The notes under the pieces: generated by a model
What the model was told of the DNA's origin: nothing
The model's database searches: none
The model's input: the letters and a program-made list of their open reading frames with translations, nothing else
Shown here: piece by piece, positions 17,624 to 28,708 of the stretch
Layout: each line of letters opens with the position of its first letter
Position numbering within the stretch: the stretch's first letter is position 1
Source: Isoalcanivorax pacificus W11-5
GTDB taxonomy: Bacteria; Pseudomonadota; Gammaproteobacteria; Pseudomonadales; Alcanivoracaceae
Assembly: GCF_000299335.2 (NCBI RefSeq)
Contig: NZ_CP004387.1
Location: forward strand, 3,488,994 to 3,552,993
Direction of reading: 5' to 3'
Length of the DNA: 64,000 nt
Translations under genes and position numbers: made by a program

Positions 17624-18100
17624 CTACTTTTTCTTCACCAGTTTGCGGCCGGCCTTTTCCAGCCGGTCGACTTCCGCGCGGAAGTCGGAGATATCCTGGA
17701 AGCTGCGATAGACCGAGGCAAACCGCACGTAAGCAACATCGTCGAGCTGGCGCAGTTCTTCCATCACCAGTTCCCCCAGCTCACGGGCCGGCAGTTCGCG
17801 CTCGCCGGTGGCACGCAGGCGGTGGCCGATGCGGGTGATGGACGCTTCCAGGTCTTCCATGCTGACCGGGCGCTTTTCCAGCGCGCGCAGCATGCCGGCA
17901 CGCAGTTTGGCGTCATCGAAGGGTTCGCGGGAGCCGTCGGACTTGACGATGCGCGGCATCACCAGTTCGGCGGTCTCGAAAGTGGTAAAGCGTTCTCCGC
18001 AGGTCAGGCACTCACGGCGCCGACGCACCTGGCCGCCATCAGCGACCAGGCGCGAATCGATCACCTTGGTTTCTTCCGCCGCGCAGAACGGGCAGTGCAT
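17624..18100 (-). CDS. nrdR: Transcriptional repressor NrdR
   Basis: NrdR represses ribonucleotide reductase genes in response to nucleotide levels. The 158 residues contain a four-Cys zinc ribbon (MHCPFC, then [11 protein letters not shown]) and an ATP-cone domain ([20 protein letters not shown] onward). The C-terminus ends in lysines. It lies 6 bases after glyA and before ribD, the usual gammaproteobacterial position. NrdR boxes should lie upstream of nrd genes outside this window. Confidence 0.97.
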   Translation of the reverse strand: MHCPFCAAEETKVIDSRLVADGGQVRRRRECLTCGERFTTFETAELVMPRIVKSDGSREPFDDAKLRAGMLRALEKRPVSMEDLEASITRIGHRLRATGERELPARELGELVMEELRQLDDVAYVRFASVYRSFQDISDFRAEVDRLEKAGRKLVKKK

Positions 18101-18106
18101 GCGGGG

Positions 18107-19360
<1,254 letters not shown>

Positions 19361-19499
19361 GGGATGCCCTTCAGGTAGCTGGCGGGAAATAAGGGAGGCG
19401 GTATTCTACCCAATTGCCGCCCGGGAAGCACTTGAGATGACCTCATCCTGATATGCGCCATCCGCATGATCCGGGCGCTGGCCCTGAAACGGAGACCCG

Positions 19500-20501
19500 A
19501 TGGATTCAGTGACCCAGATTGCCCTCGGCAGCGCCGTGGGCCATGCCGTACTGGGCCGCCAGGCCGGCCGCCGCGCCGCGCTCTGGGGCGCCGTCTGCGG
19601 CACCCTGCCCGACCTCGACGTGCTGGTGCCGCTGGCCGACCCGGTGGCCACCTTCACCTACCACCGCTCCGCCAGCCATTCGCTGATCATTCTGACACTG
19701 GCCGCCCCACTGCTGGCCTGGCTGATCCGCCGCTGCCACCGTGACCTGGCACACCTGAAGTGGCGCTGGCTGTTGCTGGTCTGGCTGGTGCTGGTGACCC
19801 ATGTATTGCTGGACGCGCTCACCGTGTATGGCACGCAACTGTTCTGGCCGCTGACCGACTACCCGGTGTCCGGCTCGGTGATCTTCATCATCGACCCGCT
19901 GTATACCCTGCCACTGCTGGTCGGGCTGGGCGTGGCCCTGTGGGCGCGGGACCGCGACCGGGCCCGGCACTGGAACACCGCCGGACTGGCGCTGAGCAGC
20001 CTGTACCTGATCTGGGCCGCCAGCGCCAAGGCCTGGGTGGATCATCGGGTGGAACAGTATCTGGTGCGCTTCGACATGCCGCACACGCAGGTCCTGAGTA
20101 TCCCCTCGTCCTTCAATACGCTGCTCTGGCGCATCGTGGTAATGGACCGCGACGGCTACTACGAAGGCTTCTATTCGCTGCTCGACGGCAGCGGCGCACC
20201 GACCTTTACCCGCCATCCCAGTGACCCGGCGTTGCTGGCGGCGCTTGATGACAGCTGGGCCGCGCAGCGACTGCTGTATTTCACCCACGGCTTCTGCTCG
20301 GTTACCGAAACGCCGGACGGCGCGGTGGTCATCACCGACCTGCGCATGGGCATGCGCGAACAGTACGTGTTCGGCTTCCAGGTGGGCCAGCGCGCCGAGG
20401 ACGGCGCCATCGTCCCGGTGCCCAGTGCACGGCAGGATTTCAGCTACCGCTCGCGCCAGCTCGACTGGGTGTGGCAGCGGCTCTGGCGCCCCGACGCCTG
20501 A
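19500..20501 (+). CDS. YdjM-like membrane-bound metal-dependent hydrolase (DUF457)
   Basis: The 333-residue protein belongs to the LexA-regulated/YdjM family of predicted membrane-bound metal-dependent hydrolases. Likely metal ligands are in MDSVTQIALGSAVGHAVLG, GTLPDLDVL, YHRSASHSL and THVLLDALTVYG. Four or five hydrophobic segments follow in the first 200 residues (including WLLLVWLVLVTHVLLDAL). The C-terminal third is soluble and carries no recognised domain. The substrate of this family is unknown. No LexA box was recognised upstream. The next gene, ettA, lies 130 bases away. Confidence 0.85.
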   Translation: MDSVTQIALGSAVGHAVLGRQAGRRAALWGAVCGTLPDLDVLVPLADPVATFTYHRSASHSLIILTLAAPLLAWLIRRCHRDLAHLKWRWLLLVWLVLVTHVLLDALTVYGTQLFWPLTDYPVSGSVIFIIDPLYTLPLLVGLGVALWARDRDRARHWNTAGLALSSLYLIWAASAKAWVDHRVEQYLVRFDMPHTQVLSIPSSFNTLLWRIVVMDRDGYYEGFYSLLDGSGAPTFTRHPSDPALLAALDDSWAAQRLLYFTHGFCSVTETPDGAVVITDLRMGMREQYVFGFQVGQRAEDGAIVPVPSARQDFSYRSRQLDWVWQRLWRPDA

Positions 20502-20631
20502 TTGCCGGCCACCCCCTTTCAACGCGCAGCGCTTTCGGATAGCTTAGGCCGCACCATGACGCCGCTGGTCAATTTCTGAACAGCACCGCGGCGCCCCGTC
20601 TTCTTTACAACGCAGTCTGGCGCACAACTCT

Positions 20632-22299
<1,668 letters not shown>

Positions 22300-22331
22300 C
22301 CACCTCACCCCGCTCGACAAGAAGACCGGGT

Positions 22332-22676
22332 ATGAAAGAGAAGCGCCGTTTCCAGCGCACGCCGTTCGATGGCGAAGCGCACCTGAAAGCACAGGGCACA
22401 CTGTTCAACGTGGAAGTGCTTGACCTGTCGCTCAAGGGTGCGCTGATCACCCTGCCGCCAGGCGTCACCATGGCGCCCGGCGAGGCCTGCGCGCTGAATC
22501 TGCTGATGGAAGACTCCGACATCCGCATCCCGCTGGAGGCGACCGTGCGCCGCACGGAACGTGATCTGGCCGGGCTGGAATTCGTACGGATCGACGTCGA
22601 CGCCATGCGGCACCTGCGCCGCCTGCTGGCGTTGCACCTGGGGCAGGATGAGATGCTCAGTGCGGATGAGGACTGA
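22332..22676 (+). CDS. PilZ-domain cyclic-di-GMP receptor
   Basis: The 114-residue protein is a single PilZ domain. Both ligand motifs are intact: RRFQR (RxxxR, residues 5-9) and DLSLKG (DxSxxG, residues 32-37). It should bind cyclic-di-GMP in the cytoplasm. It follows ettA by 32 bases and may be co-transcribed. The target process is not indicated by neighbours; a diguanylate cyclase is encoded at 6420-7640. The length is close to the minimal PilZ family. Confidence 0.93.
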   Translation: MKEKRRFQRTPFDGEAHLKAQGTLFNVEVLDLSLKGALITLPPGVTMAPGEACALNLLMEDSDIRIPLEATVRRTERDLAGLEFVRIDVDAMRHLRRLLALHLGQDEMLSADED

Positions 22677-22730
22677 GTGCCGGCGCGTCCTCTCTCGCTA
22701 ACGTCATCAACTCATAGTTTATAAAGCACT

Positions 22731-22759
22731 GTTTTTGCGGCACTTTTTGCCGCAAAAAC
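22731..22759 (+). promoter_or_regulatory. AbiE operator-like palindrome 1
   Basis: GTTTTTGCGGC (22731-22741) and GCCGCAAAAAC (22749-22759) are a perfect 11-bp inverted repeat with a 7-base spacer. It lies about 90 bases before abiEi in an unusually AT-rich gap. AbiEi antitoxins are known to bind inverted repeats in their own promoter. The TTTTTGCG core is shared with the second palindrome. Confidence 0.65.
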
Positions 22760-22806
22760 GGAAAAAATCAAACCATATCATCTTCAATGGTTTACTTTTA
22801 CCCCGT

Positions 22807-22829
22807 TTTGCGTCAAAAATTGACGCAAA
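22807..22829 (+). promoter_or_regulatory. AbiE operator-like palindrome 2
   Basis: TTTGCGTCAA (22807-22816) and TTGACGCAAA (22820-22829) are a perfect 10-bp inverted repeat with an AAA spacer. It ends 18 bases before the abiEi ATG, with the ribosome site AGGGAAG (22833-22839) directly after. It shares TTTGCG with palindrome 1. Binding here would block transcription or early elongation. A third, weaker repeat, AAACCAT/ATGGTTT (22770-22776 and 22787-22793), lies between them. Confidence 0.65.
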
Positions 22830-22847
22830 TTCAGGGAAGTTTAAACC

Positions 22848-23648
22848 ATGAGCAACTTCTCACACCTCCCGACCGACTGGCCCCCGCCCGGCCACCTCAC
22901 CACCCGGCAGTGGTTGCTGGAGCGTGGCCAACCCCGGCACGCGCTGGACAATGCGCTGAAGTCCGGCCGGCTGGTGGCGCCTGCACGCGGGTTGCTCACT
23001 CGCCCCGAAAGCCCTCTCACCTGGCAAGGCGTTACCGCATCGCTGGACAGGATGTCTCCCCATCCCGTGTACGTGGGCGGGCTTTCCGCGCTGGCCCAGG
23101 CCGGTCTGGGACACTATGTTGCGCGCGTCACTCCGATCCATCTTTATTCCCGCACGGCCCCTCCCGGCTGGCTGTCGCGCCTGCCCTCAAACGTGGCGTG
23201 GCACTGGCACCTGACCAAACGGCTGTGGCAGGACGACACTGTGCTGGTTCAAAGCAGCCTGCGAGAACAGCCCCAGGAAGGTGGCTGGCCCTGGCGTATG
23301 GCGTCACCGGAGCAGGCGATACTGGAAGTGCTGCTGGATGTCCCCGGTCAGGTGACCTTCGAGCATGCAGACAATCTGATGCAGGGTCTCAGCGCGCTCT
23401 CGCCACGCCGCCTGGATGCCTTATTGAAAGTGTGCCGGCATGTACAGGTCAAAAGGCTGTTCTTTTTCTTTGCCGACCGGCATCACTATCCCTGGCGACA
23501 ACATCTGACGCCCACCGACTACGATCTTGGCAAAGGTAAACGCAATATCGTGACGGGCGGCCGCCTGGACAAACGCTACCTGATCACCGTACCCGCAGCA
23601 TTCCACGACGAAAGGCTCTTTGAGGAATCATTCCATGGACAGGAATAG
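22848..23648 (+). CDS. abiEi: AbiEi antitoxin of a type IV toxin-antitoxin system
   Basis: The 266-residue protein has the AbiEi layout: an N-terminal winged helix (LTTRQWLLERGQPRHALDNA, then LKSGRLVAPARGLLTR) and a C-terminal antitoxin domain. Family segments are VYVGGLSALAQAGLGHYV and the ASPEQAILEVLLDVP stretch. AbiEi represses its operon through paired inverted repeats and counteracts the AbiEii nucleotidyltransferase without direct binding. It starts 8 bases after AGGGAAG and overlaps abiEii by 14 bases, so the two are coupled. The system can act in abortive infection against phages. Confidence 0.88.
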   Translation: MSNFSHLPTDWPPPGHLTTRQWLLERGQPRHALDNALKSGRLVAPARGLLTRPESPLTWQGVTASLDRMSPHPVYVGGLSALAQAGLGHYVARVTPIHLYSRTAPPGWLSRLPSNVAWHWHLTKRLWQDDTVLVQSSLREQPQEGGWPWRMASPEQAILEVLLDVPGQVTFEHADNLMQGLSALSPRRLDALLKVCRHVQVKRLFFFFADRHHYPWRQHLTPTDYDLGKGKRNIVTGGRLDKRYLITVPAAFHDERLFEESFHGQE

Positions 23649-24555
23649 CCCCTATGCCCGGCAGGTGGACCTGCTGGTGCAGCTCTTGCCGTTTGTATTT
23701 CAGGAGCAATGCTTTGCCCTCAAGGGCGGCACGGCCATCAACCTGTTTGTACGGGATATGCCACGACTCTCGGTGGATATTGACCTGGTTTATCTACCCG
23801 ACGGCAACCGGGAACAGGCGCTCACCGCCGTGCACGACGCACTGGATCGCATCAGCGCCTCGCTACAACAAGCCTGGCCAGATGCCACTGTGATCAAAAG
23901 CTATGAGCAGAAGCCTGATGCACTGAGACTGGTAGTCACGCGCAACAACGCCACCGTGAAAATAGAACTTTCTCCGGTTTTGCGGGGCACCGTCTATGCA
24001 CCGGCAACCCTGCCTGTCATGCCCAAAGTAGAAGATACCTTTGGTTTTGCCGAAGCAAACGTAGTGTCGATGGCTGATATTTATGCGGGCAAGCTGTGTG
24101 CGGCACTGGACCGGCAGCACCCGAGGGATCTGTTCGACGTGTTGCTGCTACAAGAGAACGAAGGCACCACCGACGAAATACGACGCGCCTTCCTGATCTA
24201 TCTGATCTCACACAACCGCCCGATGGAGGAACTGCTGGCGCCTCAGTGGAAACCATTGAGCGGCATTTTCGAAGGCGAATTCCAGGGCATGACAGAACGT
24301 CAAACCAGCGTGGACGAACTGGCGGCTGCGGGCAAAACAGCCCTGCATGATGTGCTCACACAGATGACAGAGACCGAAAAGCGCTTTCTTTGCAGCCTGT
24401 ATGATCCAATACCTGATTGGCCCCTGCTTGAACTGCCGCATGTCAAAGACCTCCCCGCAGTGCGGTGGAAGCTGCAAAACATCAGCAGGATGAGCAAGGA
24501 AAAACGGCTGGCATCACAGGCAGCACTGCAAAACGTTCTGTTCCCGGTGCACTGA
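23635..24555 (+). CDS. abiEii: AbiEii nucleotidyltransferase toxin
   Basis: The 306-residue protein is a DNA-polymerase-beta-type nucleotidyltransferase. The core motif is intact: FALKGGTAINLFV, then RLSVDIDLVYLP with the DxD metal ligands. Further marks are VKIELSPVLRG, SMADIYAGKLCAALDRQHPRD and FDVLLL. Relatives add nucleotides to tRNA acceptor ends and arrest growth. ATG 23635 has GAGGAA seven bases upstream and is preferred over the frame start at 23620. Its stop TGA directly abuts the radA stop on the other strand (TGATCA, 24553-24558). Confidence 0.9.
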   Translation: MDRNSPYARQVDLLVQLLPFVFQEQCFALKGGTAINLFVRDMPRLSVDIDLVYLPDGNREQALTAVHDALDRISASLQQAWPDATVIKSYEQKPDALRLVVTRNNATVKIELSPVLRGTVYAPATLPVMPKVEDTFGFAEANVVSMADIYAGKLCAALDRQHPRDLFDVLLLQENEGTTDEIRRAFLIYLISHNRPMEELLAPQWKPLSGIFEGEFQGMTERQTSVDELAAAGKTALHDVLTQMTETEKRFLCSLYDPIPDWPLLELPHVKDLPAVRWKLQNISRMSKEKRLASQAALQNVLFPVH

Positions 24556-25926
24556 TCAGATATGTTCCAGCGCCTCGGCCAGCGTGGATACCGCAATCAC
24601 CTGCATGCCCTCGATGGCCGCGCGCGGCTTGTTCGCCCTGGCGATGATGGCCTTGCGGAAGCCATGCTTGGCGGCTTCGGACAGGCGATCCTGCCCCTGC
24701 GGCACCGGGCGGATTTCCCCGGACAGCCCTACTTCACCGAACACCACCAGTTCACGCGACAGGGTGCGGTCACGGAAACTGGACACAATGGCCAGCAACA
24801 GCGCCAGGTCAGCGCCGGTTTCCATCACCTTGACGCCACCGACGACATTGGCAAACACGTCCTGGTCGCCCACCTGAATACCGCCATGGCGGTGCAGCAC
24901 CGCCAGCAGCATCGCCAGCCGGTTCTGTTCCAGGCCCACGCAGACGCGACGGGGATTACCGAAGTGGCTCTGATCCACCAGCGCCTGCAGCTCTACCAGC
25001 AGCGGCCGGGTGCCTTCCCAGACCACGGTGACCAATGAGCCCGAGGCAATATCGTCGGCGCGGTTAAGAAAGATCGCCGACGGGTTTTTCACTTCCTTCA
25101 AACCTTCCTGGGTCATGGCGAACACGCCCAGCTCGTTCACCGCGCCAAAGCGGTTCTTCAGGCCGCGCAAGGTGCGAAAGCGTGAATCGGTGGAGCCTTC
25201 CAGCATCAGCGAGCAGTCGATCATGTGTTCCAGCACTTTCGGGCCGGCCAGGGTGCCGTCCTTGGTGACATGGCCGACCAGCAGCAGCACGGTACCGGTC
25301 TGCTTCGCGAAGCGGGTCAGCGCGGCGGCGGATTCTCGCACCTGTGCCACCGAGCCTGGCGCGGATTGCAGTGCGGTGAGGAACATCACCTGGATGGAAT
25401 CGATCACCAGCACTTTCGGCTTTTCCTTGCGCGCCAGATCAAGAATGCGCTCGACATCGGTTTCTGCCGCCAGCTTCAACTGGTCACGCGGCAATTGCAG
25501 GCGCTCGGCCCGCATCGCCACCTGGGCGGGGGATTCTTCGCCGGTGATGTACAGGCAGGGCTGCTGTGCCGCGAGACGACACAGGGTCTGCAATAGCAAC
25601 GTGGATTTGCCGGCGCCCGGATGGCCACCAATCAGCACCGCCGAACCCGGCACCAGGCCGCCGCCCAGCACGCGGTCCAGCTCGCCGATGCCGGTGGTGA
25701 TGCGCGGTGTTTCGGTCAGTTCGATCTGGTCCAGGCGCTGGACATCGGCCAGTTCCCCCGCGTAGCCACTGCGGCTGGCCGATGACGCGGCGCGTGCCGG
25801 CGTGGCCGGATCAACGACAAATTCGCTCAGCGTATTCCAGGCACCACAGGCGCTGCACTGGCCTTGCCATTTGGGATAGTCTGCACCGCATTCATTGCAG
25901 ACAAAGGCGGTTTTGCGTTTGGCCAT
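24556..25926 (-). CDS. radA: DNA repair protein RadA
   Basis: RadA is a RecA-related helicase that extends D-loops in recombination. The 456-residue protein has the four-Cys zinc finger at the N-terminus (FVCNECG and CSACG), Walker A GGHPGAGKST, the RadA-specific KNRFG motif and a C-terminal Lon-protease-like domain ending in a VRPVPQGQDRLSEA-like segment. It is convergent with abiEii with no base between stops. alr lies 20 bases upstream on the same strand. Confidence 0.97.
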   Translation of the reverse strand: MAKRKTAFVCNECGADYPKWQGQCSACGAWNTLSEFVVDPATPARAASSASRSGYAGELADVQRLDQIELTETPRITTGIGELDRVLGGGLVPGSAVLIGGHPGAGKSTLLLQTLCRLAAQQPCLYITGEESPAQVAMRAERLQLPRDQLKLAAETDVERILDLARKEKPKVLVIDSIQVMFLTALQSAPGSVAQVRESAAALTRFAKQTGTVLLLVGHVTKDGTLAGPKVLEHMIDCSLMLEGSTDSRFRTLRGLKNRFGAVNELGVFAMTQEGLKEVKNPSAIFLNRADDIASGSLVTVVWEGTRPLLVELQALVDQSHFGNPRRVCVGLEQNRLAMLLAVLHRHGGIQVGDQDVFANVVGGVKVMETGADLALLLAIVSSFRDRTLSRELVVFGEVGLSGEIRPVPQGQDRLSEAAKHGFRKAIIARANKPRAAIEGMQVIAVSTLAEALEHI

Positions 25927-25946
25927 GATTCGTCCCTGTTGATCCG

Positions 25947-27032
25947 TCAGGCGCTACCGGCAATCACGCGGCGCACACGCGGTGTAACCTGGCAAAACAG
26001 CGCATAACTGATGGTGCCGCAGGCAGCGGCCACCTCGTCCACACTGACCGTGTCGCCCCACAATTCAACCTCGTCACCCGGCCGCGCCTGCGGGATGTCG
26101 GTCACATCGACCGCGAGCATGTCCATCGACACGCGGCCGGCAAGCACCGTGCGCACGCCGTTCACCGCCACCGGCGTCGTGCCCGGCGCATGGCGCGGGT
26201 AACCGTCGCCATAACCGAGCGCCACCACACCGATGCGGCTGGGCCGCGTCGCAGTCCAGGCCGCGCCATAGCCAACGCTTTCACCCGCTGGCACATCATT
26301 GACGGCAATCAGTCTTGCGCTCAGGCGCTGGGTCACGGACAGGCCGAGAGAGACCGCCGTATGGCCGGCCAGCGGCGAACCGCCATAGAGCATGATCCCT
26401 GGCCGCACCAATGCGCCATGGCTGTCGGGATAGCGACACAGCCCGGCCGAATTGGCAGCGCTGAACGGCAGGCCATGTCCGGCCGCCAGCTGTTGCACCT
26501 GTTCAAGCTGGCGTGCGCTCATCACGTCCTGTTGCAGGTCCGCGCAGGCGAAGTGGCTCATCACACCGGCCACTTGCACCTGCGGCAAGGCTGCCAGGCG
26601 TTTCAGCGCGTTGCCGCATTGCACCACCGGGAAACCCAGGCGATGCATGCCGCAATCCACTTTCAGCCACACGCGCACGCCTGCGGGGAGCCGGGTCGTT
26701 TCCAGCAATGCCAGTTGCCAGTCGCTGTGCAGCACAAGTTGCACGGACTGTGCGGCGGCGGCCAGCAGTTCGTCGCGATCGAAAAACCCTTCCAGCAACA
26801 GCAGCGGCTGCGTCACGCCGGCATCGCGCAACGCCTGCGCCTCTTCCATCAGCGCCACGCCGAACCCGTCCACCAGGGGGGAGAAGGTACTCGCCGCCAG
26901 TGTCAGCCCATGGCCGTAAGCATTGGCCTTCACCATGGCATACACCGACGCGCCCGGCGCCAGTTCACGCGCCCGCCGCGCGTTGGCGGCCAGCGCCGCC
27001 GGGCGGATTTCCAGCACAGTGCCACGTGTCAT
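25947..27032 (-). CDS. alr: Alanine racemase
   Basis: Alr makes D-alanine for peptidoglycan with PLP. The 361-residue protein carries the PLP-lysine motif YAMVKANAYGHG near residue 35, the DCGMHRLGF segment, MLYGGSPL and the catalytic tyrosine region GESVGYGAAW. ATG 27032 (MTRGTVLEIRP) is used; the in-frame GTG at 27038 would add two residues. It lies between dnaB and radA, as in Pseudomonas relatives. Confidence 0.97.
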   Translation of the reverse strand: MTRGTVLEIRPAALAANARRARELAPGASVYAMVKANAYGHGLTLAASTFSPLVDGFGVALMEEAQALRDAGVTQPLLLLEGFFDRDELLAAAAQSVQLVLHSDWQLALLETTRLPAGVRVWLKVDCGMHRLGFPVVQCGNALKRLAALPQVQVAGVMSHFACADLQQDVMSARQLEQVQQLAAGHGLPFSAANSAGLCRYPDSHGALVRPGIMLYGGSPLAGHTAVSLGLSVTQRLSARLIAVNDVPAGESVGYGAAWTATRPSRIGVVALGYGDGYPRHAPGTTPVAVNGVRTVLAGRVSMDMLAVDVTDIPQARPGDEVELWGDTVSVDEVAAACGTISYALFCQVTPRVRRVIAGSA

Positions 27033-27078
27033 GGGCACGTTACTCCGTCAGACAGATAAAAGAGGGCGCCATCGGCGA

Positions 27079-28467
27079 TCACTCGCTGGCATATTCCTGG
27101 TAGTACTCCGGCGCAAGATCGTCGAAGCGGGTGAACTCGCCGCGAAACGCCAGCCGCACCGACCCGATTGGCCCGTTACGCTGTTTGCCGATAATGATTT
27201 CGGCAATGCCTTTTTCCTGGGTTTCCTTGTTATAGACCTCGTCCCGGTACAGGAAGATGATCAAGTCGGCGTCCTGCTCGATCGCGCCCGATTCGCGCAG
27301 GTCGGACATGACCGGCCGCTTGTTCGGGCGCTGTTCCAGTGAGCGGTTGAGCTGAGAGAGCGCAATCACCGGCACGTTCAGTTCTTTCGCCAGGCCTTTC
27401 AGGGAACGCGAAATTTCCGAAATCTCGTTGACCCGGTTGTCGCTGCCCGGCACCTGCATGAGCTGAAGATAATCGACCATGATCAGGCCCAGCTCGCCAC
27501 CGCAGTCGCGCGCCACACGGCGCGCCCGGGCGCGCATTTCCAGCGGGCTGAGGCCGCCGGTATCGTCGATGTAAAGCTTGCGCTCGGACAACATCTGGAT
27601 GGCGGAACTGATGCGCGGCCAGTCGTCCGGGTCCAGTTTGCCGGAACGCACATTCTGCTGATGAATACGCCCGAGCGAGGACAGCATCCGCATCACCAGG
27701 CTCTCGCCGGGCATCTCCATGGAGAACACCAGCACCGGCTTGTTGCCGTGAATCGCCACGTGTTCGCACAAGTTCATCGCAAAGGTGGTCTTGCCCATGG
27801 ACGGCCGGGCCGCCACCACCACCATGTCCGACGGTTGCAGGCCGGAGGTCATCTTGTCGAGTTCTTCAAAGCCGGTGGACAGGCCGGTCACCGCACTCTT
27901 GTTGCGGTACAGCTCGTCGATGCGATCGACCGTGCTTTTCAGCAGCGCCTTGATGTCGCGCGGGCCGTTGCCCTTTTTCTGCTGTTCGGCGATCTCGAAA
28001 ATGGCGGATTCGGCGCTGTCGAGAATCTCGGCACTGGTGGCGCCTTCCGGACGGAATGCCTTGTCGGCAGTGCGCTGGGAAATATTGATCAGCTGCCGCA
28101 GGATCGAGCGCTCGCGCACAATGTCGGCGTAGGCGGAAATGTTCGCCGCGCTTGGTGTGTTGCGCGTCAGCTCGGACAGATAGGCCGCGCCGCCGGCGTT
28201 CTCGAGCTGGCCCAGCTGCTCCAGCGCCTCGGACACGGTGACCATGTCGCGCGGCTGGTCCTGTTCGGCAAGCTGCGCCATGACGCGAAAAATCAGCCGG
28301 TGGTCCTTGCGGTAGAAGTCCGGCTCGCTGACCCGCTCCGACACCTGGTCCCAGGCGTCGTTGTTCAGCATCAGCCCCCCGAGGATGGCCTGTTCCGCCT
28401 CCACCGAATTGGGCGGCAGGCGCAGGGATTCCGGCAGGTGCGGGTCAAGCTGGGATGTTTCGTTCAT
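27079..28467 (-). CDS. dnaB: Replicative DNA helicase DnaB
   Basis: DnaB is the hexameric 5'-3' helicase of the replication fork. The 462-residue protein has the N-terminal helical domain (NSVEAEQAILGGLMLNNDAW) and the RecA-type domain with Walker A ARPSMGKTTFAMNLCEH, Walker B IMVDYLQLM and the SRSLKGLAKELNVPVIALSQ stretch. ATG 28467 (MNETSQLDPH) matches the family; the open frame to 28518 adds a non-conserved leader. No intein is present. Confidence 0.97.
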   Translation of the reverse strand: MNETSQLDPHLPESLRLPPNSVEAEQAILGGLMLNNDAWDQVSERVSEPDFYRKDHRLIFRVMAQLAEQDQPRDMVTVSEALEQLGQLENAGGAAYLSELTRNTPSAANISAYADIVRERSILRQLINISQRTADKAFRPEGATSAEILDSAESAIFEIAEQQKKGNGPRDIKALLKSTVDRIDELYRNKSAVTGLSTGFEELDKMTSGLQPSDMVVVAARPSMGKTTFAMNLCEHVAIHGNKPVLVFSMEMPGESLVMRMLSSLGRIHQQNVRSGKLDPDDWPRISSAIQMLSERKLYIDDTGGLSPLEMRARARRVARDCGGELGLIMVDYLQLMQVPGSDNRVNEISEISRSLKGLAKELNVPVIALSQLNRSLEQRPNKRPVMSDLRESGAIEQDADLIIFLYRDEVYNKETQEKGIAEIIIGKQRNGPIGSVRLAFRGEFTRFDDLAPEYYQEYASE

Positions 28468-28621
28468 GGGCGACGGGTGGCTCAGAATGATCAGTGGCAA
28501 GGCCATGCAGTATCGCACAGCCGGGCGATGGATTGTCTCACCCGGCCGTCAGCACCGCAAACCACGGCCGTTACCGGCGCGCCATTGGCGTTCACTATGG
28601 CGCAAATACAGACACGCCCAC

Positions 28622-28651
28622 TTGCCAAACCCGCTCGCCGTTCTACATTAA
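28622..28651 (+). promoter_or_regulatory. Candidate cfa promoter, sigma-S-like
   Basis: TTGCCA (28622-28627) and TACATT (28644-28649) form a -35/-10 pair with 16 bases between. The -10 region reads CTACATTAA (28643-28651), close to the sigma-S preferred form with C before the hexamer and TAA after it. Transcription would start about 53 bases before the cfa ATG. In E. coli one cfa promoter is RpoS-dependent. Confidence 0.45.
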
Positions 28652-28708
28652 CGGGTATGTGGCAATGCCTCTGTATTGGCAATCCGTGGCCCCGGCCAAG
28701 GAGGAATC

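Noticed and set aside
19361-19499. Possible glycine riboswitch between glyA and the divergent gene
   Set aside because: The gap is too short and lacks the conserved aptamer sequences; only a weak ATGCG/CGCAT repeat is present.
27079-28467. Intein in dnaB
   Set aside because: The protein has normal length with uninterrupted Walker motifs.
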